Made by a program: the position numbers and the translations under genes. The notes under the pieces are model-generated. The model had not been told where the DNA came from, did not search any database, and saw only the letters and a list, made by a program, of their open reading frames with translations. A stretch of DNA of 64,000 bases from Amorphus sp040750475 (GTDB lineage Bacteria > Pseudomonadota > Alphaproteobacteria > Rhizobiales > Amorphaceae), in assembly GCF_040750475.1 (NCBI RefSeq), contig NZ_JABJVY010000013.1:1-64000 (forward strand). Reading direction: 5' to 3'. This document shows positions 1 to 8,532 of this stretch, in pieces; positions within the stretch are counted from its first letter, which is position 1, and every line of letters starts with the position of its first letter.

Positions 1-40
1 CGTTGCCGAGGCGCTTGGACCTTTGACGGCGGCCTCATGA
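1..40 (+). CDS. 3' end of an upstream gene (partial)
   Basis: An open frame enters from the left edge and ends at a TGA at 38-40 after 12 codons. That TGA overlaps the ATG of the next gene as ATGA, the same coupling used repeatedly downstream, so this is probably the end of a further cluster member. Too little is present to name it. A monooxygenase partner for the flavin reductase at 2489 could lie upstream, but that is a guess. Confidence 0.45.
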   Translation, partial: VAEALGPLTAAS

Positions 41-972
41 GACCGGTCGCAGACGGCGTCCGCGATTTCGTTGGCTACGGGCCGACGCCGCCGGACCCGC
101 ACTGGCCGGGTGGCGCGCGGCTGGCACTGGTGATCGTCCTCAACGTGGAGGAGGGGGCCGAGCCCTCGATTCCCGACGGCGATTCGGTGACCGAGATCGC
201 ACTCACCGACGGGGTCGCCGGTGAGGTTGCACCCGGAACCCGCGATTTCGTGGCCGAAAGCCTGTTCGAGTACGGCTCCCGGGTCGGGTTCTGGCGGATC
301 GCGGAGCTGTTTTCGGAGCGCGGCGTGCCGCTGACGGCGAACGTTTGCGCCCAGGCGCTTGCCCGCAATCCGGCGATCGCGGCAGCAATCCACGAATCCG
401 ATATGGATCTCTGCTGCCATGGCGACCGGTTCGAGCGCCACGCGCTTCTGGACGAGGCGGAGGAATGGGCGGCGATTGCCCGGGCGGTGGCCGGCATCGA
501 GTCCGCCGTCGGCCGGCGCCCGGTCGGTTGGCAGAGCCGCTACACGCCGAGCGCGCGCACCCGGGCGCTGCTCGCCGAGCATGGCGGCTTTCTCTACGAT
601 TCCGACAGCTACGCCGACGACCTGCCGTTCTGGGTGTCGGTCGAAGGCGCGCCGCATCTGGTCGTGCCGCACTCCTTCACCAACAACGACAACCGGCTCG
701 CGAGCGCCAAGCTCGGCACCGGCGTCGACTGGTTCGAACATCTGGCGGCTGCCTTCCGGGTGCTCCATGCCGAGGGCGCGCGCCGGCCGCGAATGATGAC
801 CGTCAGCCTGCACGCCCGCGTCTCCGGCCAGCCGGCCCGCTTCGAAGGGCTGCAGCGTTTCCTCGATCTGGTCGCCGCCCACGACGACGTCTGGTGCGCC
901 GGCCGCTCCGAGGTCGCCCGCCACTGGATCGCCACCCATCCGGCCTTCCTCAGCGCGGGAGGCGGCGCATGA
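37..972 (+). CDS. PuuE-like polysaccharide deacetylase-family hydrolase
   Basis: 311 aa, soluble, no signal peptide. The N-terminus (DFVGYGPTPPDPHWPGGARL at about 10-29, then VLNVEEG and later SLFEYGSRVGFWRI) closely follows the cofactor-free allantoinase PuuE and related NodB-fold hydrolases. The CCHGDRFERH stretch matches the CHGYRW region of PuuE. Known members hydrolyse ring amides such as allantoin; here the substrate is more likely another cyclic ureide or imide, because no other allantoin genes are nearby. The start overlaps the preceding stop and its own stop overlaps the next start by ATGA, so it is translationally coupled on both sides. Confidence 0.85.
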   Translation: MRPVADGVRDFVGYGPTPPDPHWPGGARLALVIVLNVEEGAEPSIPDGDSVTEIALTDGVAGEVAPGTRDFVAESLFEYGSRVGFWRIAELFSERGVPLTANVCAQALARNPAIAAAIHESDMDLCCHGDRFERHALLDEAEEWAAIARAVAGIESAVGRRPVGWQSRYTPSARTRALLAEHGGFLYDSDSYADDLPFWVSVEGAPHLVVPHSFTNNDNRLASAKLGTGVDWFEHLAAAFRVLHAEGARRPRMMTVSLHARVSGQPARFEGLQRFLDLVAAHDDVWCAGRSEVARHWIATHPAFLSAGGGA

Positions 973-2492
973 CCGTGGGCCTGGACCTTCTTCTCCGCGA
1001 TGGCCTGGTCGTCGACCCGGAGAGCGGCACGGCGGAGCGCCGCGACCTGCTGCTGTCCGACGGGAAAATCGCCTCCGTCGGCGCGCCCGGAACGTTTTCC
1101 GCGCCTCAGGCCGAGGTGATCGATGCCGCCCGGCGGCTGGTCCTGCCCGCCTTCGTCAACAGCCACACCCATGGCCATGCCAGCCTGATGAAAGGGGCGG
1201 CGGACCGGTGGACGCTGGAAGCCTCGCTGACCAACGGGCCCTGGCTCGGCGGCGCGCGCGATCCCGAAACGATCTATCTCTCCACGCTCCTGACCGCCGT
1301 CGACCTCCTCTCCAAGGGCTGCACCGCCTGCTACGACCTGGTCTACCAGTTCCCGAGCCCGACACCGGAAGGCTTCGCGGCGGTCGCCCAGGCCTATACC
1401 GATGCCGGCATTAAGGCGGTGCTGGCGCCGATGGTCGCCGACAGGAGCCTCTATCAGGCGATCCCGGGGCTGATGGAGGCCCTGCCGTCGGAGCTTCGGG
1501 CCGAGGTCTCCGGCGCCGCACTCGACGGGGACGCGGTGATTGCGGCCGTGCGCGACGTGGTGTCCGGCAAGGACAGCCTGCCGGTCGGCATTTCGTTCGC
1601 GGTCGCGCCGACGATCCCGCACCATTGCTCGGAACGTTTCCTGATGGCATGCGTGGCGATCGCGGAGGATAACGGCCTGCCGCTGCACATGCATGTCGCG
1701 GAGTCGCGCCTGCAGGTCGTCGCGGCCTACGAGCTCTACGGGTCGTCGCCGGTGGCCTATCTGGAGCGCCTCGGCGTGCTCAGGCCCGGCTTCACCGCCG
1801 CCCACGGCGTCTGGCTGGACGAGGCCGATCTCGACCAGCTCGCTGCCCATGGCTGCGCCATCGCGCACATTCCGGCGAGCAACCTCCGGCTCGGCTCCGG
1901 CTTCGCCCGGCTGAGGCCGATGCTGGAGCGCGGCATCACGGTCGGGCTTGCGACCGACGGCTCCAACTCCTCCGACGCGCTCTCCATGCCGATGGCGGTG
2001 CGGCTCGCCTCCTATGGCGCGCGCCTGTTCGCCGGCTCCCGCGACGACTGGCCGAGCGCGGCGGAGGTGCTGCGGCTTGCAACCGCGGGCGGGGCGGATC
2101 TGATGGGCATTGCGGGCGCCCGGATCCGGCCCGGTGCCCCGGCGGACCTTGTGCTGTTCGACCTCGACCATGTCGATTTCCTGCCGCTCACCGATCCGGT
2201 CAACCAACTCGTCACGGCGGCCGATTCCGCCTCCATTCGGATGGTGATCGCCGACGGCCGGATCGCGGTCAGCGACGGCCGGGTGCTGACCGTCGACACC
2301 TCCGACTTGGCGGACCGGCTCGACGCGGCAATTGGCCGGCTCGGCCCGGCCCTTGCATCGGCCAAGGCGCTGGCGGCGCGGCTGGAGCCGCACGTGGTGG
2401 CCTTTGCCGAGGGGAAGGCAAGTGTACCGCTGCCGATCGAGCGCTTCATCGTCGAGGGCGCCGGCAACCAGAGTTTCGGAGGCACGGCATGA
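969..2492 (+). CDS. TrzA/AtzA-type metal-dependent amidohydrolase
   Basis: 507 aa. ATG at 969 chosen because it overlaps the previous stop (ATGA). Shows the amidohydrolase pattern: a metal-binding HTHGH after a LPAFVNS strand, HMHVAESR around the middle, AHGVWLDEADL, and the late Asp in GLATDGSNSSD. Family members (chlorohydrolases, guanine, cytosine and 8-oxoguanine deaminases) hydrolytically remove amino or chloro groups from N-heterocycles in the cytoplasm. Position in a cluster of amide and ring hydrolases suggests a deaminase or ring-opening step. The substrate cannot be read from sequence. Confidence 0.88.
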   Translation: MTVGLDLLLRDGLVVDPESGTAERRDLLLSDGKIASVGAPGTFSAPQAEVIDAARRLVLPAFVNSHTHGHASLMKGAADRWTLEASLTNGPWLGGARDPETIYLSTLLTAVDLLSKGCTACYDLVYQFPSPTPEGFAAVAQAYTDAGIKAVLAPMVADRSLYQAIPGLMEALPSELRAEVSGAALDGDAVIAAVRDVVSGKDSLPVGISFAVAPTIPHHCSERFLMACVAIAEDNGLPLHMHVAESRLQVVAAYELYGSSPVAYLERLGVLRPGFTAAHGVWLDEADLDQLAAHGCAIAHIPASNLRLGSGFARLRPMLERGITVGLATDGSNSSDALSMPMAVRLASYGARLFAGSRDDWPSAAEVLRLATAGGADLMGIAGARIRPGAPADLVLFDLDHVDFLPLTDPVNQLVTAADSASIRMVIADGRIAVSDGRVLTVDTSDLADRLDAAIGRLGPALASAKALAARLEPHVVAFAEGKASVPLPIERFIVEGAGNQSFGGTA

Positions 2493-2998
2493 GCGCGACC
2501 GACACCCGTCTCGACCCGGTCGATCTCCGCCGCGCCTGCGGCCAGTTCGCGACCGGCGTCGCCGTCGTCGCCACCCGCTCCGGCGGGCGGCCGATTGGCA
2601 TGACCATCAACTCCTTCGCCTCGGTCTCGCTGGAGCCGCCGCTGGTGCTGTGGAGCCTGCGCAATTCTGCGCACTCGCGCACCGCGTTTGCGCGCGCAGA
2701 CGGGTTTTCCATCTCGATTCTCGCCGCGCCGCAGATCGATCTCGCCCGCCGTTTCGCCGGCAGCCACGACGATCCGTTCGAAGGCGTCGCCATCGAAACG
2801 TCCTCCGGACTGCCGCTGATCTCCGGCGCGCTCGCCCATCTCGTCTGCGAAACCCGGAGGATCCACGACGGCGGCGACCACCAGATCCTGGTCGGAGAAG
2901 TCACGGATCTCGCCGTTTTCGGCGGCGAGCCGTTGGTGTTCGTCGCCGGCCGGTTCGCCACCGGCCTCAGCCATCTCGAGCCTGTTGGAGCCAAATGA
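2489..2998 (+). CDS. Flavin reductase (RutF/HpaC-like)
   Basis: 169 aa, the usual length for the flavin reductase domain. The N-terminus LRRACGQFATGVAVVATRSG and the following IGMTINSFASVSLEPPLVLW segment are the FMN-binding hallmarks of the short-chain flavin reductases that supply FMNH2 or FADH2 to two-component monooxygenases. ATGA overlap with both neighbours. The obvious partner oxygenase is not adjacent; it may be upstream of the window, or the reductase may serve the flavoprotein at 6014, although that protein appears to have its own NAD(P)H-binding fold. Confidence 0.9.
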   Translation: MSATDTRLDPVDLRRACGQFATGVAVVATRSGGRPIGMTINSFASVSLEPPLVLWSLRNSAHSRTAFARADGFSISILAAPQIDLARRFAGSHDDPFEGVAIETSSGLPLISGALAHLVCETRRIHDGGDHQILVGEVTDLAVFGGEPLVFVAGRFATGLSHLEPVGAK

Positions 2999-3720
2999 CC
3001 AAGATGATCCGCATCGGCCACATCACGCCGTCCTCCAACACTGCGCTCGAGCCGCTGACCTATCAGATGAACCGGCCGTACGACAGCAAGGTGAGCCACC
3101 ATTTTTCGCGCACCGGCGTGACGCACCTCGCGCTTGCGCAAAGCTCCGAGGCGCAGTTCCAGATCGAGCCGATGCTGGCGGCCGCCCGGCTGCTCGCCGA
3201 CGCCCCACTCGACCTCCTGGTCTGGAACGGCACCTCGGCAAGCTGGCGCGGGCTGGCCAACGACGAGGCGCTGTGCGCGGCGATCACCAAGGAGACTGGG
3301 GTCCCGGCCACCACCTCTACCATCGGCTTCTACGCCGCCTTCCAGGCCTTCGGTTGGAGCCGGATCGGCCTGGCGCTGCCCTATACGGCGGACGTTTCGG
3401 CCGAGATCGAAGCCGAATATGTCCGCCGGGGCTACACCGTCACCGCTAATGCCTGCCTGGGCCTGCGGGAAAATCGCGACATCGGCGCCGCCGACCCGGA
3501 AGCGATCCGCGACGTCCTGCGCCGCGCGGCTGCGGGCAATCCGGACTGCATCGCGGTCGTCTGCACCAACTTCAACGCCACCGAGTTGGTCGACGAGATG
3601 GAGGCGGAGCTCGGCGTTCCGATCGTGGACTCCATCGCCGTCACGCTGTGGCAGACGCTGCGGGAGGTAGGGGTCGAGGTGCGGATTCCCGGCTGGGGCC
3701 GGGTGCTTTCGGGCGCGTAA
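2995..3720 (+). CDS. Asp/Glu racemase superfamily protein, arylmalonate decarboxylase/maleate isomerase-like
   Basis: 241 aa; ATG at 2995 overlaps the preceding stop. Two-domain racemase-type fold with ITPSSNTALEP at the N-terminus, WNGTSASWRG at about 77-86 and VVCTNFNATELVDEME around Cys190. Maleate isomerases and glutamate racemases use two cysteines. Here the first position reads NGTSAS with no Cys, as in arylmalonate decarboxylase (GTSLS), and only Cys190 remains. Known chemistry of the family is proton transfer, cis-trans isomerisation or decarboxylation of malonate- or maleate-type acids. In this cluster it probably acts on a ring-opened intermediate. Confidence 0.82.
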   Translation: MTKMIRIGHITPSSNTALEPLTYQMNRPYDSKVSHHFSRTGVTHLALAQSSEAQFQIEPMLAAARLLADAPLDLLVWNGTSASWRGLANDEALCAAITKETGVPATTSTIGFYAAFQAFGWSRIGLALPYTADVSAEIEAEYVRRGYTVTANACLGLRENRDIGAADPEAIRDVLRRAAAGNPDCIAVVCTNFNATELVDEMEAELGVPIVDSIAVTLWQTLREVGVEVRIPGWGRVLSGA

Positions 3721-3752
3721 GCGCGACTTCGGCGAGCAAGAGGAGGGCCGGC

Positions 3753-4649
3753 ATGGCCAAGGAGTTCTTTGTTGCCTACGGCATCGACGTCGACGCGGTT
3801 GCCGGCTGGATCGGCACCTATGGCGGCGAGGACAGCCCCTGCGACATCTCCCGCGGCGTGTTCGCCGGCCGGGTCGGCTCGCCGCGCCTGTTGCGGATGT
3901 TCGAGCGCTTCGGGATCAAGACCACCTGGTTCATCCCGGGCCACTCCATCGAGACCTTTCCCGAGGAGATGAAGGCCGTCGCCGAGGCCGGTCACGAGAT
4001 CGGCATGCACGGCTACTCCCACGAAAATCCGATGATCATGACGCCGGAGCAGGAAACGGCGGTGCTCGACAAGTCGATCGAGCTGATCACGGCGCTTCAG
4101 GGAAAGCCGCCGGTGGGCTATGTCGCGCCTTGGTGGGAGTTCAGCGCCGACACCGTCGATCTCCTGATTGAGCGCGGGATCGTCTACGACCATAGCCAGA
4201 TGCACAACGACTTCTTCCCCTACTACGTGCCCAAGGGGGAGAGCTGGACCAAGGTCGACTACGGCCAGACGGCCGAGAGCTGGATGAAGCCGCTCGTCCA
4301 CGGGGCCGAGAGCGATCTCGTGGAGATCCCGGCCTCCTGGTATCTCGATGACCTGCCGCCGATGATGTTCATGAAGGCCTCGCCGAACAGCCACGGCTTC
4401 GTCAATCCGCGCGACATCGAGGAGCTGTGGCGCGACCAGTTCGACTGGGTCTACCGGGAATACGACTACGCCGTCTTCCCGATCACCATCCATCCCGACG
4501 TCTCCGGCCGGCCCCAGGTGCTCGCCATGCACGAGCGCCTGTTCGAGCATATGGCGCGCCACCCCGGCGTGAAATTCGTCACCTGCGAAGAGATGGCCCA
4601 GGACTTCCTGACCCGCTTCCCAAAGGGAAGTGCCGGGCCCAGGCCCTGA
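3753..4649 (+). CDS. Polysaccharide deacetylase-family hydrolase (HpPgdA / cyclic imidase type)
   Basis: 298 aa; start chosen at ATG 3753, preceded by AGGAGG at 3741-3746. The N-terminus (GIDVDAVAGWIGTYGGEDSP, then DISRGVFAG) and the GHEIGMHGYSHENP segment are those of the HP0310/PgdA-like NodB group; the conserved Asp and the HGYSH histidines are the expected metal ligands. No signal peptide is present, so cell-wall deacetylation is unlikely. Cytoplasmic members of this group have been described as cyclic imide hydrolases, which would suit this cluster. A 32-bp gap separates it from the previous gene, so it is not overlapped like the earlier ones. Confidence 0.85.
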   Translation: MAKEFFVAYGIDVDAVAGWIGTYGGEDSPCDISRGVFAGRVGSPRLLRMFERFGIKTTWFIPGHSIETFPEEMKAVAEAGHEIGMHGYSHENPMIMTPEQETAVLDKSIELITALQGKPPVGYVAPWWEFSADTVDLLIERGIVYDHSQMHNDFFPYYVPKGESWTKVDYGQTAESWMKPLVHGAESDLVEIPASWYLDDLPPMMFMKASPNSHGFVNPRDIEELWRDQFDWVYREYDYAVFPITIHPDVSGRPQVLAMHERLFEHMARHPGVKFVTCEEMAQDFLTRFPKGSAGPRP

Positions 4650-4677
4650 TCGGCGGACAGGCAGGCAGGTCACGACC

Positions 4678-4986
4678 ATGTGCGGCTTTTGCGGATCTTT
4701 CTCCGGCCAGCATCATTGGAGCGGTGCGGCCGTGTCGGGTGATCGCCCGACACGGGCCCGCGTTCGCCTCGCCGCTAGGGCGGGGCAGGTGGCCGCGCTC
4801 GCCGGTGTCCGGCTGTCGGCCTGGGGCGAGGGGTTCCAGGTCGCCGGCCGCACCGGACGCCGCGAGCTGGCGTTGGATCTCGCCGAGGCCTGGCGCGCCG
4901 CCGACCGTCTCGGCACGGCGATCGATCCGCTGGACGAGGCCTTGCTGACCCGGCTTGCCGGCGAGACCGGGAAGGCCAGGCCATGA
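4678..4986 (+). CDS. Small Cys/His protein upstream of the COG0523 GTPase
   Basis: 102 aa from ATG 4678; the frame is open upstream but no better start is seen. The protein opens MCGFCGSFSGQHHW: a CxxC pair at residues 2 and 5 and a His-His pair near 12-13, followed by an alanine- and arginine-rich helical region. I recognise no family. Its stop overlaps the start of the GTPase gene (ATGA), so the two are made together. The N-terminal Cys/His cluster suggests a metal-binding partner or target of that GTPase. Similarity of MCGFCG to the start of class II glutamine amidotransferases is superficial, as the protein is far too short. Confidence 0.6.
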   Translation: MCGFCGSFSGQHHWSGAAVSGDRPTRARVRLAARAGQVAALAGVRLSAWGEGFQVAGRTGRRELALDLAEAWRAADRLGTAIDPLDEALLTRLAGETGKARP

Positions 4987-6017
4987 CCGGTCTGCGCGCG
5001 CCCGTCCGCGTCGATGTGCTGACCGGCTTCCTGGGGGCCGGCAAGACCAGCCTGTTGCGCCGGCTGATTGCGGCCGGTGCGCTGCCGAACACCGTGTTCC
5101 TGGTCAACGAGGCGGCGGACTTTCCGCTCGACGAGCGGCTGATCGGCGCGATTGCCGGCGAAGCGGGCGTGGCCGCCGGTGCGGTGGATGCGCTGGCCGG
5201 GCGTTGCGTGTGCTGCGCCGTCGACAGTGAGCTGCGCGAGGGGCTGATGGCGCTTGTGAGCGCCCGAGGGGCGGGCACGCTGCCGGCGTTCGACCGGGTG
5301 GTGGTGGAGACCTCCGGCATGGCCGACCCGACCCCGATCGGGGCGACCATCGAGGCCGACCCCGTTCTCAAGCCGCGCTTCCGGTTCGGCTCGGTGGTCG
5401 CCCTCGCCGACGGCTTGAACCTGGCCGACACGCTCGATACCGAAGCGGAGGCGCTGGACCAGCTTATCGCCGCCGACCGCATCCTTCTGACCAAGGCCGA
5501 TCTCGCCGGGCCTGACGTTATCGACAGGGCCTGCGCGACGATCGCGGCGGTCAATCCGTTCGTCCCCATCCTAGCGGTCGATCCCAAGCAACCGCCTGCC
5601 GATCCCTGGCAGGGCATGGCACACCACCACGCGGCCGCCGGGAAACCGCACGCCCATAGCCACCGCCACAGCCTGACCGCCTTTGTCGTGCGCTGGCCGG
5701 ACCCGGTGGACTGGGCGACGTTTTCGACCTGGCTGTCGCTGCTTCTGCACCGCCACGGCGACAAGATCCTGCGCCTGAAAGGGCTGATCCGGGTCGCCGG
5801 AGAAGCGGCGGCCGAACCGGTCGTGGTCCAGGCGGTGCGCCATCTGGTCTACCCGCCCGAGCATCTGCGGGCGGGCGTGGCCGACGATCTTTCCGGCGCC
5901 GAACTCGCGGTGATCGCCCGCGGGATCGACGCAGACCGTCTTGCGCGCTCCTTTGCCGCCTTCATGGGGCTGTCGGGGACCGAGGCGGCGGCGCAATTGG
6001 AGGTGCTGAGCGCATGA
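4983..6017 (+). CDS. COG0523 (CobW/Nha3/YciC-type) metal-chaperone GTPase
   Basis: 344 aa. G3E-family P-loop NTPase: Walker A GFLGAGKTS at 15-23, the CxCC metal motif (GRCVCCAV, cysteines 75, 77 and 78), Walker-B/switch VVVETSGMADP near 106-115, TKAD guanine-specificity motif at 170-173, and a His-rich linker around 214-229 with eight histidines. Such proteins deliver Zn, Co or Fe to client enzymes using GTP. Candidate clients here are the metal-dependent amidohydrolases at 969 and 9539 and the NodB-fold enzymes. Coupled by ATGA to both neighbours. Confidence 0.93.
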   Translation: MTGLRAPVRVDVLTGFLGAGKTSLLRRLIAAGALPNTVFLVNEAADFPLDERLIGAIAGEAGVAAGAVDALAGRCVCCAVDSELREGLMALVSARGAGTLPAFDRVVVETSGMADPTPIGATIEADPVLKPRFRFGSVVALADGLNLADTLDTEAEALDQLIAADRILLTKADLAGPDVIDRACATIAAVNPFVPILAVDPKQPPADPWQGMAHHHAAAGKPHAHSHRHSLTAFVVRWPDPVDWATFSTWLSLLLHRHGDKILRLKGLIRVAGEAAAEPVVVQAVRHLVYPPEHLRAGVADDLSGAELAVIARGIDADRLARSFAAFMGLSGTEAAAQLEVLSA

Positions 6018-7495
6018 GCGTCCCGATCCCGTCGCCTGCGGACCGTCCGCGCGGCCTGGCCGCGCTGGAACAGCGCGCCCGCTTCGAACTCGACTGTCTC
6101 GCCTATCCGGCGCGCGACTGGGTGCCGCCGCGTACCTATCAGGGCGCGCCGGTCCACGATGCCGTCGTCGTCGGCGGCGGCCAGAGCGGGGTGACGATCG
6201 CCTTCCGCCTGAAGCGCGAGGGTGTCGCCAACGTCCGGGTGCTGGACCGCAACCCCGCCGGTCTGGAAGGGCCGTGGGTAACGTTTGCCCGGATGCACAC
6301 CCTGCGCACGCCGAAAACGGTGACCGGCCCGGACCTCGGCGTTGCCAGCCTGACCGTCCGGGCCTGGTGGGAGGCGCAGCACGGCGCCCGCTCTTGGGAC
6401 GAACTCGGCAAGATCCCGCGCGAAGCTTGGCACGACTATCTGATGTGGGTGCGGCGTGTGGCCGGCATCAATCTCACCAACAAGGCCGAGGTCACCGACA
6501 TTGAGCCGCTCGAAAACGGGCTGTTCGCCGTCGGTGCGACGATCGACGGGCGCGGCGAAACGCTGATCGCCCGCAACGTCGTGCTCGCGACGGGGATCGA
6601 AGGCTGCGGCACCTGGAGCGTTCCGCCGATGATCGCCGACGCCCTGCCGCGCGCATCCTATGCACACACCGCAGACGCGATCGATTTTGCCGCCCTTGCC
6701 GGCAAACGCGTCGCGGTGCTGGGTGCGGGTGCGTCAGCGTTCGACAACGCGGCAATGGCGCTGGAGGCCGGGGCCGCCTCGGTGGACCTGTTCGCCCGGC
6801 GCCGGGAGATGCCGACGGCGAACCCCAACCGCTGGATGGAATTTGCGGGCTTCCTGCGCCATTTCGGCGATCTGGACGATGGCCGCAAATGGCGCTTCAT
6901 GAAGCGCATCTTCGACGTCAACCAGCCGCCGCCCCAGGACACCTTCGAGCGCTGTGCCTGGTTCGCCGATTTCGCGCTGCATCTCGGGGCGCCGCTTGAG
7001 GAGGTCGCGCCGAACGCGGGGGGTGGGGTGCGCCTGACCGTGCCGGGCGCCACCCATGACGTGGATTTCCTGATCGTCGGAACCGGCTTTGCCGTCGACC
7101 TGGCGCGCCGGCCGGAGCTTGCCCGTTTTGCCGGGGAGATCGCGCTCTGGCGTGACAAGTATCAGCCGCCGGCAGGCGAGGCGCATGCCGTGCTGTCGGG
7201 CTTTCCCTATCTCGGCGACCGCTTTCAGTTCACCGAGAAGGAGCCCGGCTCAGCGCCATTCCTGAAGAACGTCTTCTCCTACACCTTTGCCGCCATGCCG
7301 AGCCTGGCGGGGTCCGCCGGCATCTCCGCGCTGAAATTCGGCTCGGAGCGGCTGACCTTTGGCGTCACCCGCAATCTCTTCGTGGAGGACGCCGACGCCC
7401 ATCTGGCCGCGCTGCTGGCCTACGACGAGCCGGAACTCGATGTGGCCGCCGCCTACCGGCGGGTCGTACCCGCCGATGCACTTTCCGACAGCTGA
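6014..7495 (+). CDS. FAD/NAD(P)-binding flavoprotein monooxygenase-like protein
   Basis: 493 aa. An FAD-binding Rossmann motif GGGQSGVTIAFRLKREG lies near residue 55 and a second dinucleotide-binding motif VLGAGASAFDNAA near 235, the two-fold layout of flavin-containing and Baeyer-Villiger-type monooxygenases and related SidA-like proteins. The segment between (PWVTFARMHTLRTPK) is typical of a little-studied subgroup. A role oxidising the heterocycle or a ring-opened product is inferred from position. ATGA overlap with the GTPase gene; a 9-bp gap precedes the next gene. Confidence 0.82.
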   Translation: MSVPIPSPADRPRGLAALEQRARFELDCLAYPARDWVPPRTYQGAPVHDAVVVGGGQSGVTIAFRLKREGVANVRVLDRNPAGLEGPWVTFARMHTLRTPKTVTGPDLGVASLTVRAWWEAQHGARSWDELGKIPREAWHDYLMWVRRVAGINLTNKAEVTDIEPLENGLFAVGATIDGRGETLIARNVVLATGIEGCGTWSVPPMIADALPRASYAHTADAIDFAALAGKRVAVLGAGASAFDNAAMALEAGAASVDLFARRREMPTANPNRWMEFAGFLRHFGDLDDGRKWRFMKRIFDVNQPPPQDTFERCAWFADFALHLGAPLEEVAPNAGGGVRLTVPGATHDVDFLIVGTGFAVDLARRPELARFAGEIALWRDKYQPPAGEAHAVLSGFPYLGDRFQFTEKEPGSAPFLKNVFSYTFAAMPSLAGSAGISALKFGSERLTFGVTRNLFVEDADAHLAALLAYDEPELDVAAAYRRVVPADALSDS

Positions 7496-7504
7496 AGGTA
7501 GCCC

Positions 7505-8518
7505 ATGATCACCGTCGACGATCGCGCCCGGCGCATCCGCGAATCCGCGCACAAGATCCAGAAGCCGTTCGAGCTGGACGAAACGCTGTGCCTCTACAGC
7601 CCCCAGGACAACGTGGATTCGCTCGCCCATCCGCGGATCGCCGAGTGGCTGGAGTTCGTCGAAACAAAGTACGAGCCGGACCTGCCGGAGGCGGAGCGCC
7701 GGGTGCTGCTGTTCCTGCCGTGCACCAAGACCAAGCCCTATCCGTTCTCCTCCGAGCACCAGGCGATCAACAAGCGGCTTCTGGCGGAAGGCTTTCGACC
7801 GACCGGCGAGCTGTCGTTGCCGCCTGAACTGGTCGACCGGCTCGGCGACGACATGCCGAAGGACGTCCTGAACCTGGCCATCCTCTCCGACGGCAAGGGC
7901 ACCATCATCCACCGGATGATCATTTCCGAGCCGATGGCGGTGGTGCCCTACGAGCACATCGTGAGCTTCAACGGCAAAGCCTCGCCCGCGACTGCCTACG
8001 ACGATCCCGGCCTGTTTGAAAATCGCGGCAACGCGGTGTCGCCGTGGCGCGCCGATTCCACCGCCGAGCAGATCTCCGCCAGCCGCTGGCGCTGGGGCCC
8101 GGAGGAAAAGCGCGCCTATGTCGCCATGCACAACGCCATGGCGGAGGGCATCGCCAAGGTCGTCGGCCGCATCGGCGAACGCTACACCGACATCGTCTCC
8201 TGGGTGGCGCCGGGCCTGACCCATCGCTCGTTCGTGCTCGCGAAGGGCGAGCGGTCGGCCAACAAGGTCGCCGCGCGCCGCAAGGTGGGCGACGAGTTCC
8301 TGGCACTCGCCGGGGCCAACGACACGCTCGGCCCTGACGGGGCGATCGAGTGCCTGCCGACGCTGGAGCAGTGCCGCGACGCGATCGAGCGGCTTGCCAC
8401 CCGCCTCGGCTCCGACATCGAGCACGCCACCGCCGTCTATGCCCGGGGCGGGGCCAACGCCACGCCGCTGGCGCTGCCGGAACTCCTTGACGTGCTCGTC
8501 GCCCGCATCAAACGCTGA
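7505..8518 (+). CDS. DUF5591-like protein with archaeosine-synthase (ArcS) signature
   Basis: 337 aa, soluble. Residues 72-85 read PCTKTKPYPFSSEH and fit PC-X3-KPY-X2-S-X2-H exactly, the motif described for the catalytic core of archaeal ArcS, which converts the nitrile of preQ0 in tRNA to an amidine. Lys77 and Cys73 would be the key residues. The tRNA-binding PUA and TGT-like domains of ArcS are not apparent, so this is a stand-alone core. It sits in a small-molecule catabolic cluster, not a tRNA-modification one, so action on a free nitrile, amide or deazapurine-like compound is possible. The family call rests on the motif alone. Confidence 0.6.
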   Translation: MITVDDRARRIRESAHKIQKPFELDETLCLYSPQDNVDSLAHPRIAEWLEFVETKYEPDLPEAERRVLLFLPCTKTKPYPFSSEHQAINKRLLAEGFRPTGELSLPPELVDRLGDDMPKDVLNLAILSDGKGTIIHRMIISEPMAVVPYEHIVSFNGKASPATAYDDPGLFENRGNAVSPWRADSTAEQISASRWRWGPEEKRAYVAMHNAMAEGIAKVVGRIGERYTDIVSWVAPGLTHRSFVLAKGERSANKVAARRKVGDEFLALAGANDTLGPDGAIECLPTLEQCRDAIERLATRLGSDIEHATAVYARGGANATPLALPELLDVLVARIKR

Positions 8519-8532
8519 TTGAGAAGAAAATT

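Noticed and set aside
609..2393. A nearly 600-codon minus-strand frame over the first two genes
   Set aside because: Low-complexity Arg/Gly/Asp composition and complete overlap with a clear amidohydrolase.
3753..4649. Peptidoglycan deacetylase
   Set aside because: No signal peptide or membrane anchor, and the neighbours are small-molecule hydrolases; a cytoplasmic imide- or amide-hydrolase role fits better.
3432..4679. A 415-codon minus-strand frame over the second deacetylase gene
   Set aside because: Shadow of the NodB-fold gene; no recognisable motifs.
4678..4986. MCGFCG start as a class II glutamine amidotransferase (Ntn) domain
   Set aside because: The protein is only 102 aa and has none of the later amidotransferase motifs; a Cys/His metal site is the simpler reading.
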